Shown here piece by piece: positions 44,869 to 54,367 of a stretch of 64,000 nt of DNA. The translations under genes and the position numbers were made by a program. This stretch comes from Acidovorax sp. CCYZU-2555 (GTDB lineage Bacteria > Pseudomonadota > Gammaproteobacteria > Burkholderiales > Burkholderiaceae_C), in assembly GCF_018413525.1 (NCBI RefSeq), contig NZ_JAHCDD010000017.1:16135-80134 (forward strand), written 5' to 3'. How positions within the stretch are numbered: the first letter of the stretch is position 1; each line of letters starts with the position of its first letter. Below the pieces are notes generated by a model. It worked only from the letters and a program-made list of their open reading frames with translations, did no database searches and had not been told where the DNA came from.

Positions 44869-45375
44869 ATGTCGCCAGCCACCCACACGCACCACCCCGA
44901 GCTGACCAAGCACCAGACCCTGGTGCTCAGCGCCCTGTCGCGTGAGGAAAGCCCGGCCAGCGCCTATACGCTGCTGGCCCATCTGCAGGCCGAAGGCCTG
45001 CGCGCGCCGCAGCAGGTGTACCGGGCGCTCGACAAGCTGATCGAATATGGGCTGGTGCACCGGGTGGAGACGATGAACTCGTTCGTCGCCTGCGCCCACC
45101 CGCACGAACACCAGCATGGCCTGGTGGTGTTCGCCATCTGCGACCAGTGCGGTCATGTCGACGAGTTCTCCGACAGCGCGATCGAAAAGCGGCTCAAGGG
45201 CTGGTCCAAGGACAACAGCTTTCGCATGAGCGCGGCCACGGTGGAGCTGCATGGCCAGTGCCTGCGCTGCGATGGCGTGGCGGCGGCGGCGACCGACGCG
45301 CCTGCCGCGCCGGTTCCCGCTGTCGCCAAGCCCGCGCGCCGCGCGCGCAAGGCGCCGGCAGCCGAGCTGCCGTAA
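44869..45375 (+). CDS. zur: Zur, zinc uptake repressor (Fur family)
   Basis: A 168-residue Fur-family repressor. ELTKHQTLVLSAL, SAYTLLAHLQ and VYRALDKLIEYGLVHRVETMNSFVAC resemble E. coli Zur closely, and two CxxC pairs (CDQC, CLRC) form the structural zinc site. A His-rich HPHEHQHG segment adds metal ligands. The C-terminal 35 residues form an Ala/Pro/Arg tail not found in E. coli Zur. With zinc it should repress uptake genes. A Zur-like box lies before this gene and another before the divergent receptor and ABC transporter at 54364-57398. Confidence 0.88.
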   Translation: MSPATHTHHPELTKHQTLVLSALSREESPASAYTLLAHLQAEGLRAPQQVYRALDKLIEYGLVHRVETMNSFVACAHPHEHQHGLVVFAICDQCGHVDEFSDSAIEKRLKGWSKDNSFRMSAATVELHGQCLRCDGVAAAATDAPAAPVPAVAKPARRARKAPAAELP

Positions 45376-45384
45376 GGCCTCGCC

Positions 45385-46359
45385 TCAATCGGGCTGAATG
45401 CCCGCTTCCTTGACGACCTTGCCCCACTTGGCCAGATCAGACTTGATCAGCGCCGCGTATTCCTGGGGCGTTCCGCCCTGCACTTCTATGCCCGCGGCCT
45501 CGAGCTTGGCGCGCACGTCAGGCAGCTTGAGCGCGGCGTTGATTTCGGCATTGAGCTTGGCGACTATGGCCTTGGGCGTGCCGGCCGGCGCCAGGAAGCC
45601 GCCGTTGGTGTTCGCGTCATAGTCCTTGAGTCCCTGTTCGCTCGCGGTAGGCACATCGGGCAGCGACATGCTGCGCTTGCGCGTGGACACCGCGATGGCG
45701 CGCACGTTGCCGGCCTTGGCCTGGGCCTGGATGGCGCTGATGGTGTCTATGTACAGCGCGGTGCGCCCGGCCAGCAGGTCGGGGTGGGCGGCCGACGAAC
45801 CCTTGTACGGCACCAGCAGCATCGGCGCGCCGCTGGCCATGCGGAACATTTCCGCGGCCATTTCCTGGGCGCTGCCGCGGCCCGATGTTGCCACCTTGGC
45901 CTCGTTCGGGTTGGCTTTCATCCAGGCGACGAACTCGGGCAGCGTCTTGGCCGGAATCTGCGGGTAGATGGCGAACACCAGCGGCACTTCATGCGTGTAG
46001 ACGATGGGCTCGAAGCTTTTCTCCGGGTCCCAGCCCAGGTGCTTGAACAGGAACTTGTTGATGTTGTGGCTGCCGCCCACGATGCCTATGGTGTAGCCGT
46101 CGGGCGCGGCCTTGGCGAGCGCGTCCGTGCCCAGGTTGTTGGAGGCACCGGGCCGGTTGTCGACGACCACGGCCTGGCCCATGGACGCGCCGATCTTGTC
46201 GCCCACGACGCGCGCAATGGTGTCGATCGCTCCGCCCGGAGGGGCTGGAACGATGATCTTGATGGGCCGCGTCGGGTAGTTCTGCGCCGAGGCCAGTGTG
46301 GGGGCCAGGGCCAGGGCGGCCGTCGCGGCCAGGATCTTGAAAAGTGCTGTGCGTTGCAT
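45385..46359 (-). CDS. Bug-family periplasmic binding protein
   Basis: A 324-residue Bug protein with a signal peptide (MQRTALFKILAATAALALAPTLASAQ), YPTRPIKIIVPAPPGGAIDTI, VVVDNRPGASNN, KVATSGRGSAQE and LLVPYKGSSAAHPDLLAGRTALYI. It is the last gene of a minus-strand set running from 49923, 75 bases after the short-chain dehydrogenase gene. Two Bug genes in one operon suggests two ligands or a recent duplication of function. Confidence 0.9.
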   Translation of the reverse strand: MQRTALFKILAATAALALAPTLASAQNYPTRPIKIIVPAPPGGAIDTIARVVGDKIGASMGQAVVVDNRPGASNNLGTDALAKAAPDGYTIGIVGGSHNINKFLFKHLGWDPEKSFEPIVYTHEVPLVFAIYPQIPAKTLPEFVAWMKANPNEAKVATSGRGSAQEMAAEMFRMASGAPMLLVPYKGSSAAHPDLLAGRTALYIDTISAIQAQAKAGNVRAIAVSTRKRSMSLPDVPTASEQGLKDYDANTNGGFLAPAGTPKAIVAKLNAEINAALKLPDVRAKLEAAGIEVQGGTPQEYAALIKSDLAKWGKVVKEAGIQPD

Positions 46360-46434
46360 GCTTGTCTCCGTTTATGGTTTTGTCTATTTTCTTCAAGCGC
46401 CACGGTCGGGCGCTACACGCTTGTCATCCGGCCT

Positions 46435-47208
46435 TCAGCCACGGCCCGCGAAGGGCATGGCGCTGGCCATGATGGTCATGTTCAGGATGTTGGCTTCGAG
46501 CGGCAACGCGGCCACATGGCGCACGGCGTTGGCCACATGGCTGGCGTCCATCATCGGTTCGGGAGCGGTCGTGCCATTGGCCTGCAGCACGCCGCGCGTC
46601 ATGCGCTGCGACAGCTCGGTCAGCGCATTGCCGATGTCGATCTGGCTGGCAACGATGTTCCAGGCGCGCCCGTCGAGGGCCAGCGCCTTGGTCAGGCCCG
46701 CGACCGCGTGCTTGCTCATGGTGTAGGGCGCGGTGAACGGCCGCGGCGTGTAGGCCGAGATCGAGCCGTTGTTGATGATGCGTCCGCCCTGGGGCGACTG
46801 GCGGCGCATCAGGCCGAAGGCCGCGCGCGCGCACAGGAACATGCCCGAGACGTTGGTGTTCAGCACGCTGAACCATTTGTCCAGCGGCAGCTCGTCGATG
46901 GGCACGGCCGGGGCGTTGACGCCGGCGTTGTTGAACAGCACGTCGAGCCGGCCGAAGCGCTTTTCTATCGCATCGAACAGCGCCTGCACGCTGTCGGGGT
47001 CGGTGACATCGGTGGGCACGGCCAGCGCGGTCTGGCCGGGCGCCGTCGCGCCGCGCGCCGCGGCCGCATCGGCCAGCGCCTGCAGCGGTTCGGCGCGCCG
47101 GCCGGCCAGCACCACGCTCCAGCCGTCTTCGAGCAGCGCGAGCGCCGAGGCACGGCCCACGCCGCTGCCGGCGCCGGTGACCAGCGCGATCTTTGGTGAA
47201 GTGTTCAA
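46435..47208 (-). CDS. Short-chain dehydrogenase/reductase
   Basis: A 257-residue SDR enzyme with [10 protein letters not shown] for NAD(P), FNNAGV, the Ser in [13 protein letters not shown] and the YTMSK motif. TTG 47208 is the only reasonable start: the protein begins [14 protein letters not shown] and AGGAG stands eight bases upstream. It lies 13 bases after the FAH-family gene, in the same operon as the hydroxyacid dehydrogenase, fitting a role in oxidation of a hydroxy acid or its relative. Confidence 0.9.
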   Translation of the reverse strand: MNTSPKIALVTGAGSGVGRASALALLEDGWSVVLAGRRAEPLQALADAAAARGATAPGQTALAVPTDVTDPDSVQALFDAIEKRFGRLDVLFNNAGVNAPAVPIDELPLDKWFSVLNTNVSGMFLCARAAFGLMRRQSPQGGRIINNGSISAYTPRPFTAPYTMSKHAVAGLTKALALDGRAWNIVASQIDIGNALTELSQRMTRGVLQANGTTAPEPMMDASHVANAVRHVAALPLEANILNMTIMASAMPFAGRG

Positions 47209-47221
47209 GGGGAAGCTCCTG

Positions 47222-47950
47222 TCATGGTTGATGAATGTCCGTCGCGCCCCGGTCTGCGGGACTGCCCACGGTCATGGAAAACTGGCCTATGCCCGCGACG
47301 CCTCCCGTGACGACATCGCCGGGCGAAAGCGGGCCCACGCCCACGGGCGTGCCGGTGAAGATCAGATCGCCGGGCAGCAGCGTGACTGAACGCGACAGCA
47401 TGGCCACCAGTTCGGGCACGGACCACAGCAGGTCGGACACATCGGCGCGCTGGCGATCGACGCCGTTGACCTTGAGCCATACCGCACCCAGTCTCGGATG
47501 GCCCAGGGTGTCGGCCGGCACCAGCGGCGTGCAGGGCGCGGAGTGATCGAAGGCCTTGGCCGGCTCCCAGGGGCCGCCGGCCTGCTTGGCCTGCTGCTGC
47601 AGATCGCGCCGCGTGAGGTCCAGCCCCGCGGCATAGCCCCAGATATGCGATTCGGCCTGGGCCGCGTCGATGTCGCGGCCGCCGCGGCCCATGGCCACCA
47701 CCAGTTCGATCTCATGGCAGAACTCGCGCGTCGAGGGCGGATAGGGCAGCGCGCCGTGCGCGGCGCAGACCGCGCTCGCGGGCTTCATGAACCAGGCGGG
47801 CATCTGCGTGGGCGCGGCCTCATTGGCCGACCAGCGGTAGTTGCGGCCTATGCAGAACACGCGGCCCAGCGGGAAGCGGGCGCTGCTGCCGGCCACGGCC
47901 AGGGTGGCGGGCGCGGGCGCGGGAAAGACCAGGTCGATCATGGCGCTCAT
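47222..47950 (-). CDS. Fumarylacetoacetate hydrolase family protein
   Basis: A 242-residue FAH-family enzyme. [41 protein letters not shown] (metal-binding Glu pair) and [19 protein letters not shown] are family motifs. Members cleave carbon-carbon bonds in acylpyruvates or decarboxylate/hydrate keto acids using Mg2+. Its start overlaps the upstream Bug gene stop (ATGA), showing it is cotranslated with a transporter component. The imported acid is probably its pathway substrate. Confidence 0.9.
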   Translation of the reverse strand: MSAMIDLVFPAPAPATLAVAGSSARFPLGRVFCIGRNYRWSANEAAPTQMPAWFMKPASAVCAAHGALPYPPSTREFCHEIELVVAMGRGGRDIDAAQAESHIWGYAAGLDLTRRDLQQQAKQAGGPWEPAKAFDHSAPCTPLVPADTLGHPRLGAVWLKVNGVDRQRADVSDLLWSVPELVAMLSRSVTLLPGDLIFTGTPVGVGPLSPGDVVTGGVAGIGQFSMTVGSPADRGATDIHQP

Positions 47951-48930
47951 TGGGTGGTGATTTTGCGGCTGCGGATGATCTCGGCGTAGCGCGTCCTGTC
48001 GGCCGCGATCAGCTTGCCGAAGTCCTGCGGCGATGTCGCGCGCGGCACGCCGCCCAGCGCCGCAAAGCGGGCCTTCACGGCTTCGTCGGCGAGCACGGCG
48101 CGTACGTCGGCGGCGATCTTGTCGACGATGTCCTGCGGCGTGCCCGCGGGCGCCACCATGCCTATCCAGGAAATCGCGTTGAAGCCCGGCAGCGCGCCTT
48201 CGGCCAGCGTTGGCACGTCGGGCAGCGCGGGCAGGCGCTTGTCGCTGGTCACGGCCAGCGCGCGCAGCTTGCCGGCCTTGATATGGCCCGAAGCCTCCAG
48301 CGCGGTCATGAACGACAGATCGACATGGCCGGCGAGCAGATCGGCGATCGCCGGGCCGCCGCCGCGGTAGGGCACATGCACGATGAAGCTGCGCGTCTGG
48401 TCCTTGAACATCTCGGCCACCAGATGCGGCGCGCCGCCCGCGCCCGAGCTGCTGTACGACATCTTGCCGGCCTGCGCCTTGGCCAGCGCGATGAATTCGG
48501 CCGGCGTCTGCGCGGCCACGGCCGGGTTGACCATCATCACCAGCGGCAGTTCGGCGACCAGCGACACCGGCGCGAAGGCCTTGTCCGGGTCGTAGGGCAG
48601 CTTGGCGTACAGCGAAGGATTGATCGCCTGCGTGCCGATGTTGCCCAGCAGCAAGGTATAGCCGTCGGGCTTGGCCTTGGCCACCAGATCGGCGCCGATC
48701 TGCCCGGCCGCGCCGCCCTTGTTCTCGACGATCACGGTCTGGCCCCAGCGCCGGCTCAGCTGTTCGGCGATCACGCGCCCACCGGTGTCGGTGCCGCCTC
48801 CGGGCGGGAAAGGCACGACCAGGGTCACGGGGCGGGACGGATAGGACTGGGCAAAAGCCATGGGCGCGATGGCGGTGGCGCCCAGGGCCAGGGCCAGCGT
48901 GCAGGCGAAGCGGCGGGTGGTGGTGGTCAT
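47947..48930 (-). CDS. Bug-family periplasmic binding protein
   Basis: A 327-residue Bug protein with a signal peptide (MTTTTRRFACTLALALGATAIAPMAFAQ), then YPSRPVTLVVPFPPGGGTDTGGR, VIVENKGGAAGQ, MSYSSSGAGGAPH and VHVPYRGGGPAIADLLAGHVDLSFM. It lies between the hydroxyacid dehydrogenase and FAH genes and probably supplies substrate specificity for the operon. Confidence 0.9.
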   Translation of the reverse strand: MTTTTRRFACTLALALGATAIAPMAFAQSYPSRPVTLVVPFPPGGGTDTGGRVIAEQLSRRWGQTVIVENKGGAAGQIGADLVAKAKPDGYTLLLGNIGTQAINPSLYAKLPYDPDKAFAPVSLVAELPLVMMVNPAVAAQTPAEFIALAKAQAGKMSYSSSGAGGAPHLVAEMFKDQTRSFIVHVPYRGGGPAIADLLAGHVDLSFMTALEASGHIKAGKLRALAVTSDKRLPALPDVPTLAEGALPGFNAISWIGMVAPAGTPQDIVDKIAADVRAVLADEAVKARFAALGGVPRATSPQDFGKLIAADRTRYAEIIRSRKITTQ

Positions 48931-48969
48931 GGTGGTTTGTCTCCTGTTGTTGTCTTTGGGGTGGAAAGC

Positions 48970-49923
48970 CTAGGTCGTGAGACTCATCGTGGGGCGCTGG
49001 CCCGCGAGCGCCTGGGCAATGCCGGCCAGCACCATTTCGCCCATGGCGGTGCGCGTCTCCCAGGTGGCGCTGGCGCGGTGCGCCTGCAGGGTCACGGCGT
49101 CCGACTGGCGCAGGGCCAGCGGCACGCGCGGTTCGTCGACGAACACATCGAGGCCCGCGCCCGCGATGCGCCCGGCGACCAGCGCCTCGGTCAGATCGGC
49201 TTCATTGACCAGACGACCGCGCGCGACATTGACCAGAAAGCCGCGCGGCCCCAGCGCGTCGAGCACGGCCGCGTTGACGATGCCTTCGGCGCTGTCGGCC
49301 GCCGCGCACAGCACCAGCGCATCGCTGTCACGTGCCAGATCGATCAGGCCGGGAACAAACGCGTGGGCGATGTCGTCCATGGGGCGCAGATCGGTGTACT
49401 GGATTGCGCAGCCAAACGCCGCGGCGCGCTGCGCCACCGCGCGGCCCACGCGGCCCATGCCCACGATGCCCACGCGCATGCCGCTGAAGCGGCGCGCCAG
49501 CGGAATCGCGCTGGGCTGGGGGTTGAGCTCCCACAGGCCGCCCCGCACGAAGCGGTCGCCGGCGCACAGATTGCGGCAGGCCGCGATTAGCAGGCCGATC
49601 GCCAGATCGGCGACGTCTTCGGTCAGCGCGCCCAGCGTGGCGGTGACGGGCAGGCCGCGGCCGCGGCAATAGGCCAGATCGACCGCATCGGTGCCCACGC
49701 CGTTGACCGCGACCACCTTGAGGCCGGGCAATTGTTCGAGCAGCGCCTGCGAAATGCCGGTGTGGCCGCCCGTGATCACGGCGGCGATGGACGCGCCATG
49801 TTCGGCCAGCCAGGCGTTCTGATCGGCCAACTCGTAGAACTTGTGCACGGTGTAGAGCGCCGCGAGCTGCTCGTTGATCGCCGGAATCAGGATGGGGTTG
49901 AGTTGAAGAATGGGGGCTTTCAT
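48970..49923 (-). CDS. D-isomer 2-hydroxyacid dehydrogenase
   Basis: A 317-residue NAD(P)-dependent dehydrogenase. The Rossmann motif GIVGMGRVGRAVA is near residue 155. Catalytic residues are visible as Arg in NVARGRLVNE, Glu in DVFVDEPRVP and His in LQAHRASATWETR. It interconverts a 2-keto acid and a D-2-hydroxy acid, as in glyoxylate/hydroxypyruvate reductases. It is the first gene of the minus-strand operon and is divergent from the HTH-citrate synthase gene across 108 AT-rich bases. Confidence 0.92.
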   Translation of the reverse strand: MKAPILQLNPILIPAINEQLAALYTVHKFYELADQNAWLAEHGASIAAVITGGHTGISQALLEQLPGLKVVAVNGVGTDAVDLAYCRGRGLPVTATLGALTEDVADLAIGLLIAACRNLCAGDRFVRGGLWELNPQPSAIPLARRFSGMRVGIVGMGRVGRAVAQRAAAFGCAIQYTDLRPMDDIAHAFVPGLIDLARDSDALVLCAAADSAEGIVNAAVLDALGPRGFLVNVARGRLVNEADLTEALVAGRIAGAGLDVFVDEPRVPLALRQSDAVTLQAHRASATWETRTAMGEMVLAGIAQALAGQRPTMSLTT

Positions 49924-49988
49924 GGGCGGTCACCAGGTTTTTGCAGGAATGTCTGCATCCTAGTTTTCACTTGATAAGGTGGTCAATA

Positions 49989-50005
49989 TTGATGTATAAA
50001 ATCAA
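49989..50005. promoter_or_regulatory. Inverted repeat TTGAT-N7-ATCAA
   Basis: TTGAT-GTATAAA-ATCAA lies in the short AT-rich divergent promoter region, 27 bases before the HTH-citrate synthase start. It could serve as an operator for the HTH-bearing protein itself or another regulator. Confidence 0.4.
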
Positions 50006-50031
50006 CATATATAAAGCATAGGTGTTTTCCC

Positions 50032-51189
50032 ATGGCTTCCTGGATTTCGATGAACGAGGCATGCGCGCTGCTGGGCGTGCGCCCGCAGACGGTCTATGCC
50101 TACGTCAGCCGCGGCAAGATCGAAGTGATGGCCGACCCGGCCGATACGCGCCGCAGCCTGTACCGCGCCGAAGACGTGGCCGGCCTGGCCAAGCGCAAGG
50201 AAGCCGGCCGCAAGCACGAGACCCTGGCCGCGAACACGCTGTTCGGCGCCGAGCCCAGCATTCCCACGGGCTTGACCGCGTTCTTTCGCGGCCGGCCGTA
50301 TTACCGGGGGCAGGATGTGATCGAGCTGGCGGGCTCGGCGACGCTCGAAGAGGCCGCCCAACTGCTGTGGGGCGCGGAGCAGGCCGTAGACCTTTCCTGC
50401 TTGGCACCGCCCGTGCAGTTGCATGCGGCCGCGCCCGGGCGGGTGGCGGCCTTCACCGCGCTGGCGGCGCTGTCGGCCACCGGGCATTCCACGCGTGGAC
50501 GCCTCACGCGCGTGCTGCACATCGAAGGCCAGAGCCTGGTCGGCCAACTCGCCAACGCCTTTGGCGCCGCGCCGGGAAGCCTGCCGCTGCACCAGCGCTT
50601 TGCCAAGGGCTGGAAGCAATCGGCCAAGGTCGCCGATCTGCTGCGCACGGCCATGGTGCTGCTGGTCGATCACGAACTCACGAGTTCCGCGTTTGTCGCG
50701 CGCATCACGGCGTCGACCGGCGCCTCGCTGCCGGCCTGCCTTCTGGCCGGGCTGACAACACTCTCGGGCCCCCTGCACGGCGATGCCTCGGGCCGGGTGC
50801 AGGCGCTGTTCAGCGAAGTGGAGCGCCTGGGCGCGGACAAGGTACTCGAACACCACCTGTCCACGGGCTTGCCGCTTGCGGGCTTCGGCCACCACATCTA
50901 CCCCGACGGCGATCCGCGCGCCGCGGCCCTGCTGGCGCTGACCGAGCCACCGGAAGTGATTGCGCGTTTCATTGAAAAAGCCACCGAGCTCACGGGTCTG
51001 CAACCCAACATCGATGTGGCCCTGGCCGCGCTGATGGCGCGCCACCGGCTGCCGCATGACGCCGCCTTCAGTCTGTTCGCCAGCGCGCGCAGCATAGGTT
51101 TGCTGGCGCACAGCCTCGAACAACTGGAAGTGGCCCAGGTGATACGCCCGCGCGGGCGTTATGTGGGGGTGGTGCCGGAGGTGGGGTAG
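50032..51189 (+). CDS. Citrate synthase family protein with N-terminal HTH domain
   Basis: A 385-residue fusion. Residues 1-55 form a MerR/excisionase-like helix-turn-helix (MNEACALLGVRPQTVYAYVSRGKIE..DTRRSLYRAEDVAGLAKRK). The rest is citrate synthase: LFRGRPYYRGQDVIELAGSATLEEAA, LLVDHELTSSAFVARITASTGAS, LSGPLHGDASG (active-site His) and FGHHIYPDGDPRA. Such proteins are known but little studied. It may condense acyl-CoA and oxaloacetate, or use the citrate synthase fold to sense a ligand and regulate DNA. It is divergent from the organic-acid operon at 45385-49923, which makes a regulatory role attractive. Confidence 0.88.
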   Translation: MASWISMNEACALLGVRPQTVYAYVSRGKIEVMADPADTRRSLYRAEDVAGLAKRKEAGRKHETLAANTLFGAEPSIPTGLTAFFRGRPYYRGQDVIELAGSATLEEAAQLLWGAEQAVDLSCLAPPVQLHAAAPGRVAAFTALAALSATGHSTRGRLTRVLHIEGQSLVGQLANAFGAAPGSLPLHQRFAKGWKQSAKVADLLRTAMVLLVDHELTSSAFVARITASTGASLPACLLAGLTTLSGPLHGDASGRVQALFSEVERLGADKVLEHHLSTGLPLAGFGHHIYPDGDPRAAALLALTEPPEVIARFIEKATELTGLQPNIDVALAALMARHRLPHDAAFSLFASARSIGLLAHSLEQLEVAQVIRPRGRYVGVVPEVG

Positions 51190-51212
51190 GGCGGGCGCTG
51201 TGCTTTAGGACA

Positions 51213-51500
51213 GGCCGTTCATCCTTCGGCGGGCTCTCGAGAAACAGTTTTTTGTCAACTAAATCAATGACTTAGAAGGTGGTCTATTTTGGTAAGCGGC
51301 GGCAAAACAGTGACCCGTTCGTGGTGAGCCTCCCTAGCCGGGCGCGTCGCACCATGAACGGCCCGTCCTCATGACTTGAGCGCAGGCCGTTCACCCTTCG
51401 ACAGGCTCAGGGCGAACGGGGATTTTGAAGCCTGCTGTTTCTTTTTGACACATTGCGAGACTTCGTCTCGCTGACCCCGATCAGGGCGAACGGGGTAGCA
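51213..51500. repeat. Dispersed intergenic repeat, copy B
   Basis: About 285 bases resemble copy A at 22937-23220 in the same orientation. It begins GGCCGTTCATCCTTCGGCGGGCTC and ends near ATCAGGGCGAACGGGG. There is no plausible gene in 51190-51581. Confidence 0.8.
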
Positions 51501-51556
51501 AGCGTGCCGCTTTTCGCCACTTAGTTCACCCCGTTCGCCCTGAGCCCGTCGAAGGG
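51394..51556. repeat. REP-like inverted pair
   Basis: A 27-base unit at 51394-51420 (CCTTCGACAGGCTCAGGGCG core) recurs as its reverse complement at 51530-51556 with one mismatch, separated by 109 bases. Such units are common between genes in betaproteobacteria and may end transcription from both flanking genes. Confidence 0.8.
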
Positions 51557-51581
51557 CGTTTCAGGGCGTAGGCGCCAGCAC

Positions 51582-52940
51582 CTAATCGTTCACCCTCAAC
51601 CGCCCCATCCCCCACACCCCCCCAACCGCAATCCCCCAGCAAAGCGCCAGCAACACCCACAGCTGCGCGCCAAAAGTCACGGCGGCAGGCGAAGGCGCAG
51701 CGAACTGCGGCAACTGGGCAAAGTCCTGCTTGCCAAAGCGGCGCTCATTGAACAGATACGGGTAGAAAAAATTGCGCACCTGGGCATGGAACGCCGCCGT
51801 GCGGTCCTGGTAGGCGAGCTGGGCCTGCAGGTCGGTGTCGGCCGCGCGGTGCAGCACCGATTGCGCGCCCACGCCGGGCAGCAGCCAGCCCAGGCGGTCG
51901 GTCCATTGCTGGCGGGCGAGCAGGCCCGCGCGGTATTGCGCGGCCTGCGGGGCCACGCTGTCGTCGCCCAGCTGATGGAAGGCGAAATACCACTTCCAGT
52001 GGAAACCGGCGGGCAGGGCCGCGGTGTCCTTGAACTGCGGGTGGCTGGCCAGGAACTTCTGCATGGTCTGCTCGCGCGGCACTTCCCAGGCGCCGTGAAC
52101 GGCCTGGCGCTGGGCCAGCATCAGGTCCACGCCCTGGTGCACGGGCAGGGCGCGCGTCAGCGCGACATTGGCCAGCGTGGGCAGCACCAGCGTCAGCAGC
52201 GCCCAGGCGCCCATCAGCGCCGTGGCATTCGCCACCGAGCGCCAGCCGCGGCGCGCGACCAGCAGCGACAGGCCGACCCAAAACGCCAGATAGCTCGCGA
52301 TCACGGCCAGCACCACCAGCGCCGCGCCCAGGGCCGTGCCCGAAAGCGCCAGGCCAGCGAGCACCGGCAGGGCCAGGCCCGCGAACAGCAGCGCATAGCG
52401 CAGCAGCGCGCGCCGACGCCACAGCTGTCCGCCGTCGGGAAGCGACAGCAGCAGCCGCAGCCGGCCCGACTGGCGCTCTCCCGACACCAGGTCGTGCAGC
52501 AGCGCGATCACGAACAGCGGCGCGAGATAGATCAGCACAAAGGCGAAGTCGAAGCGGCCCGGCAGCGCGAGCTCGGGGTTGAAGATCTCACCCTCGTACA
52601 GCTGGGCCTGCAGGCCCAGCGCGCGCACGCGCAGCGCCTGGGGCGCGACATCGCGCAAGCCCATGGCCAGGAAGGCGGTGTCCGACGGCAGATCCCAGGT
52701 GCTGTGGAAAGCGTAGTACGCGGGGTTGCCCGCGTCGGGGCTGTCGGCATAGCGCGCCGCGACCGCGGCCGCATCCTGGGCCTGCAGCGGCGTGAGCCGC
52801 GCAATCGTCTGCCGCTGGCGCGCGCTTTCGTGCAGGCCGGACCAGACGGCCAGCGCCGACAGCGCGAGCAGCAGCACCAGGGTCGCGAGCGACAGCCGCG
52901 AGCGCGCGATCAGGCGCAGTTCATGGATAAGCCAGTTCAT
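51582..52940 (-). CDS. ABC-2 type transporter permease (DUF3526-like)
   Basis: A 452-residue inner-membrane protein with one helix near the N-terminus (SRLSLATLVLLLALSALAVW), a large outer loop rich in charged residues, and a cluster of helices from residue 180 (FAFVLIYLAPLFVIALLHDLVSGERQSGRLRLLLSLP). This is the ABC-2 pattern, in which ERQSGRLRLLL is typical. Start ATG 52940 overlaps the upstream permease gene (ATGA). With that gene and the ATPase it forms an exporter or membrane-remodelling transporter of unknown substrate. Confidence 0.85.
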   Translation of the reverse strand: MNWLIHELRLIARSRLSLATLVLLLALSALAVWSGLHESARQRQTIARLTPLQAQDAAAVAARYADSPDAGNPAYYAFHSTWDLPSDTAFLAMGLRDVAPQALRVRALGLQAQLYEGEIFNPELALPGRFDFAFVLIYLAPLFVIALLHDLVSGERQSGRLRLLLSLPDGGQLWRRRALLRYALLFAGLALPVLAGLALSGTALGAALVVLAVIASYLAFWVGLSLLVARRGWRSVANATALMGAWALLTLVLPTLANVALTRALPVHQGVDLMLAQRQAVHGAWEVPREQTMQKFLASHPQFKDTAALPAGFHWKWYFAFHQLGDDSVAPQAAQYRAGLLARQQWTDRLGWLLPGVGAQSVLHRAADTDLQAQLAYQDRTAAFHAQVRNFFYPYLFNERRFGKQDFAQLPQFAAPSPAAVTFGAQLWVLLALCWGIAVGGVWGMGRLRVND

Positions 52941-54367
52941 CGCACATTCCTTTCCAGACGCTGGCCCGCGCGCCAGGCCAGGCCCGCCAGCGCGGCCAGC
53001 CACATCAGCAATACCAGCCCCGCGGGCGCGGCGCGGCCCAGGGTCTCGGCCAAGGGCGCGGCCTGGTAGTCGAACGCCGGAAATGCCTGCCAATGCGTAT
53101 GCGAAATGCGCTTGCTCTTGGCGGGATTGGTCTCGTCGGCATAGCTCAGCGCTTGGGCGTGCAGCTGGTTGAGGCCTTGCACCAGGTCGTAGCGGTATTG
53201 CTCGCCCTGTTCGAGAAAACGCTGAAAGCTCACCAGGTCGGTGCCCGAGGCCGCCATCGACAGCCGGCGCAGTGCGAGCGTGGGCGCTATCCAGGAAAAG
53301 CCGTCGACCAGTGCGTTTTGCTGCTGCTGGCGCGCGAAGGCCGCGGCCGCGTAGCGGTTGAACAGTTCGGTCGACTGGCGCTCGCCTTCTATGCTCACCG
53401 CACCCTTGAAGTTGACCGGCAGGTCTTCGATGCGCGCCACGCCATGCTTCTTGAGCAAGTCGTCGCGGAACGCGGCGAACTTCGGGTCGTCGGGATTGTG
53501 CGCATCGCCCAGCGCCTGGTAGTCGCGCTCGACATTGATCTGGTTTTCGAAGCGCGTTGGCAGGGCCAGCGCGGTGTTGGCGATATCGGGCACCCAGCGC
53601 GGCAGCAGGATCACCACCACCGCCCAGGTCGCCAGCAGTACCAGCAGCGCGTCACGGCCGCGCGCGAACAGCGTCGAGACCCAGACCACGGCCAGCGACC
53701 ACAGCAGCAGCCAGGCCGCATAGCCCGCGGCCAGCAACAGCGCCAGGCTCCACGGCGCCTGGCCGCTGGCCGCGAACCAGCCCAGGGCCAGCAGCGCGGG
53801 CAGCAGCACCAGGCCCGTGAAGCCCGACAGCGCGAGCAGCTTGCCGCCCACGATCTGTCGGCCCGCGACGCCCTGGGCCAGCAGCAGGCGCAAGGTGCCT
53901 GACTCGCGTTCGCGCGCCACGCCTGCGTGGCCCACGAAGACCAGCAGCAGCGGTGCGAGCACCTGCAGCACGAAGGCCGGCGTCAGCTGGCCGAAGCGCA
54001 TCAGCAGCGACGACTGGCGCACATCGCCGAAGTTGGCGCTGTTTTGCCGGTGGCCTTCGAGGAACAAGGTGTTGCCGGTATAGGCGTCCACGCCCGGGTC
54101 GAAGGCCGCGAGCGGGTTGATGGGACGGAACAGGAAATGCCCGTAATGCACCACGCGGTGCGGGTGGCGGTCGGGCTGCTGCGCGAACTGTTCGTTGGCC
54201 TGGGCCTGGTAGCGCGCGCGTTCGGCGTTGGCGCTGTGCTGGTGTTCATGCGCGGTGAGCGTGGCGACCAGCATCAGCACGGTCACCAGCAGCAGGCCGA
54301 ACAAGGCCACGCGGTCGCGAAACAGCGCGCGCCATTCCTCGCGCGCAATGCGTTGCATGGTGCTCAT
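52937..54367 (-). CDS. ABC-2 type transporter permease (DUF3526-like)
   Basis: A 476-residue inner-membrane protein, similar in design to its neighbour at 51582: N-terminal helix RVALFGLLLVTVLMLVATLTA, a His-rich outer loop (HEHQHSANAERARY), and GHAGVARERESGTLRLLLAQGVAGRQIVGGKLLALSGFTGLVL. The two permeases probably form a heterodimer. His-rich loops may relate to a metal-linked role. It overlaps the ATPase gene as ATGA. Confidence 0.85.
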   Translation of the reverse strand: MSTMQRIAREEWRALFRDRVALFGLLLVTVLMLVATLTAHEHQHSANAERARYQAQANEQFAQQPDRHPHRVVHYGHFLFRPINPLAAFDPGVDAYTGNTLFLEGHRQNSANFGDVRQSSLLMRFGQLTPAFVLQVLAPLLLVFVGHAGVARERESGTLRLLLAQGVAGRQIVGGKLLALSGFTGLVLLPALLALGWFAASGQAPWSLALLLAAGYAAWLLLWSLAVVWVSTLFARGRDALLVLLATWAVVVILLPRWVPDIANTALALPTRFENQINVERDYQALGDAHNPDDPKFAAFRDDLLKKHGVARIEDLPVNFKGAVSIEGERQSTELFNRYAAAAFARQQQQNALVDGFSWIAPTLALRRLSMAASGTDLVSFQRFLEQGEQYRYDLVQGLNQLHAQALSYADETNPAKSKRISHTHWQAFPAFDYQAAPLAETLGRAAPAGLVLLMWLAALAGLAWRAGQRLERNVR

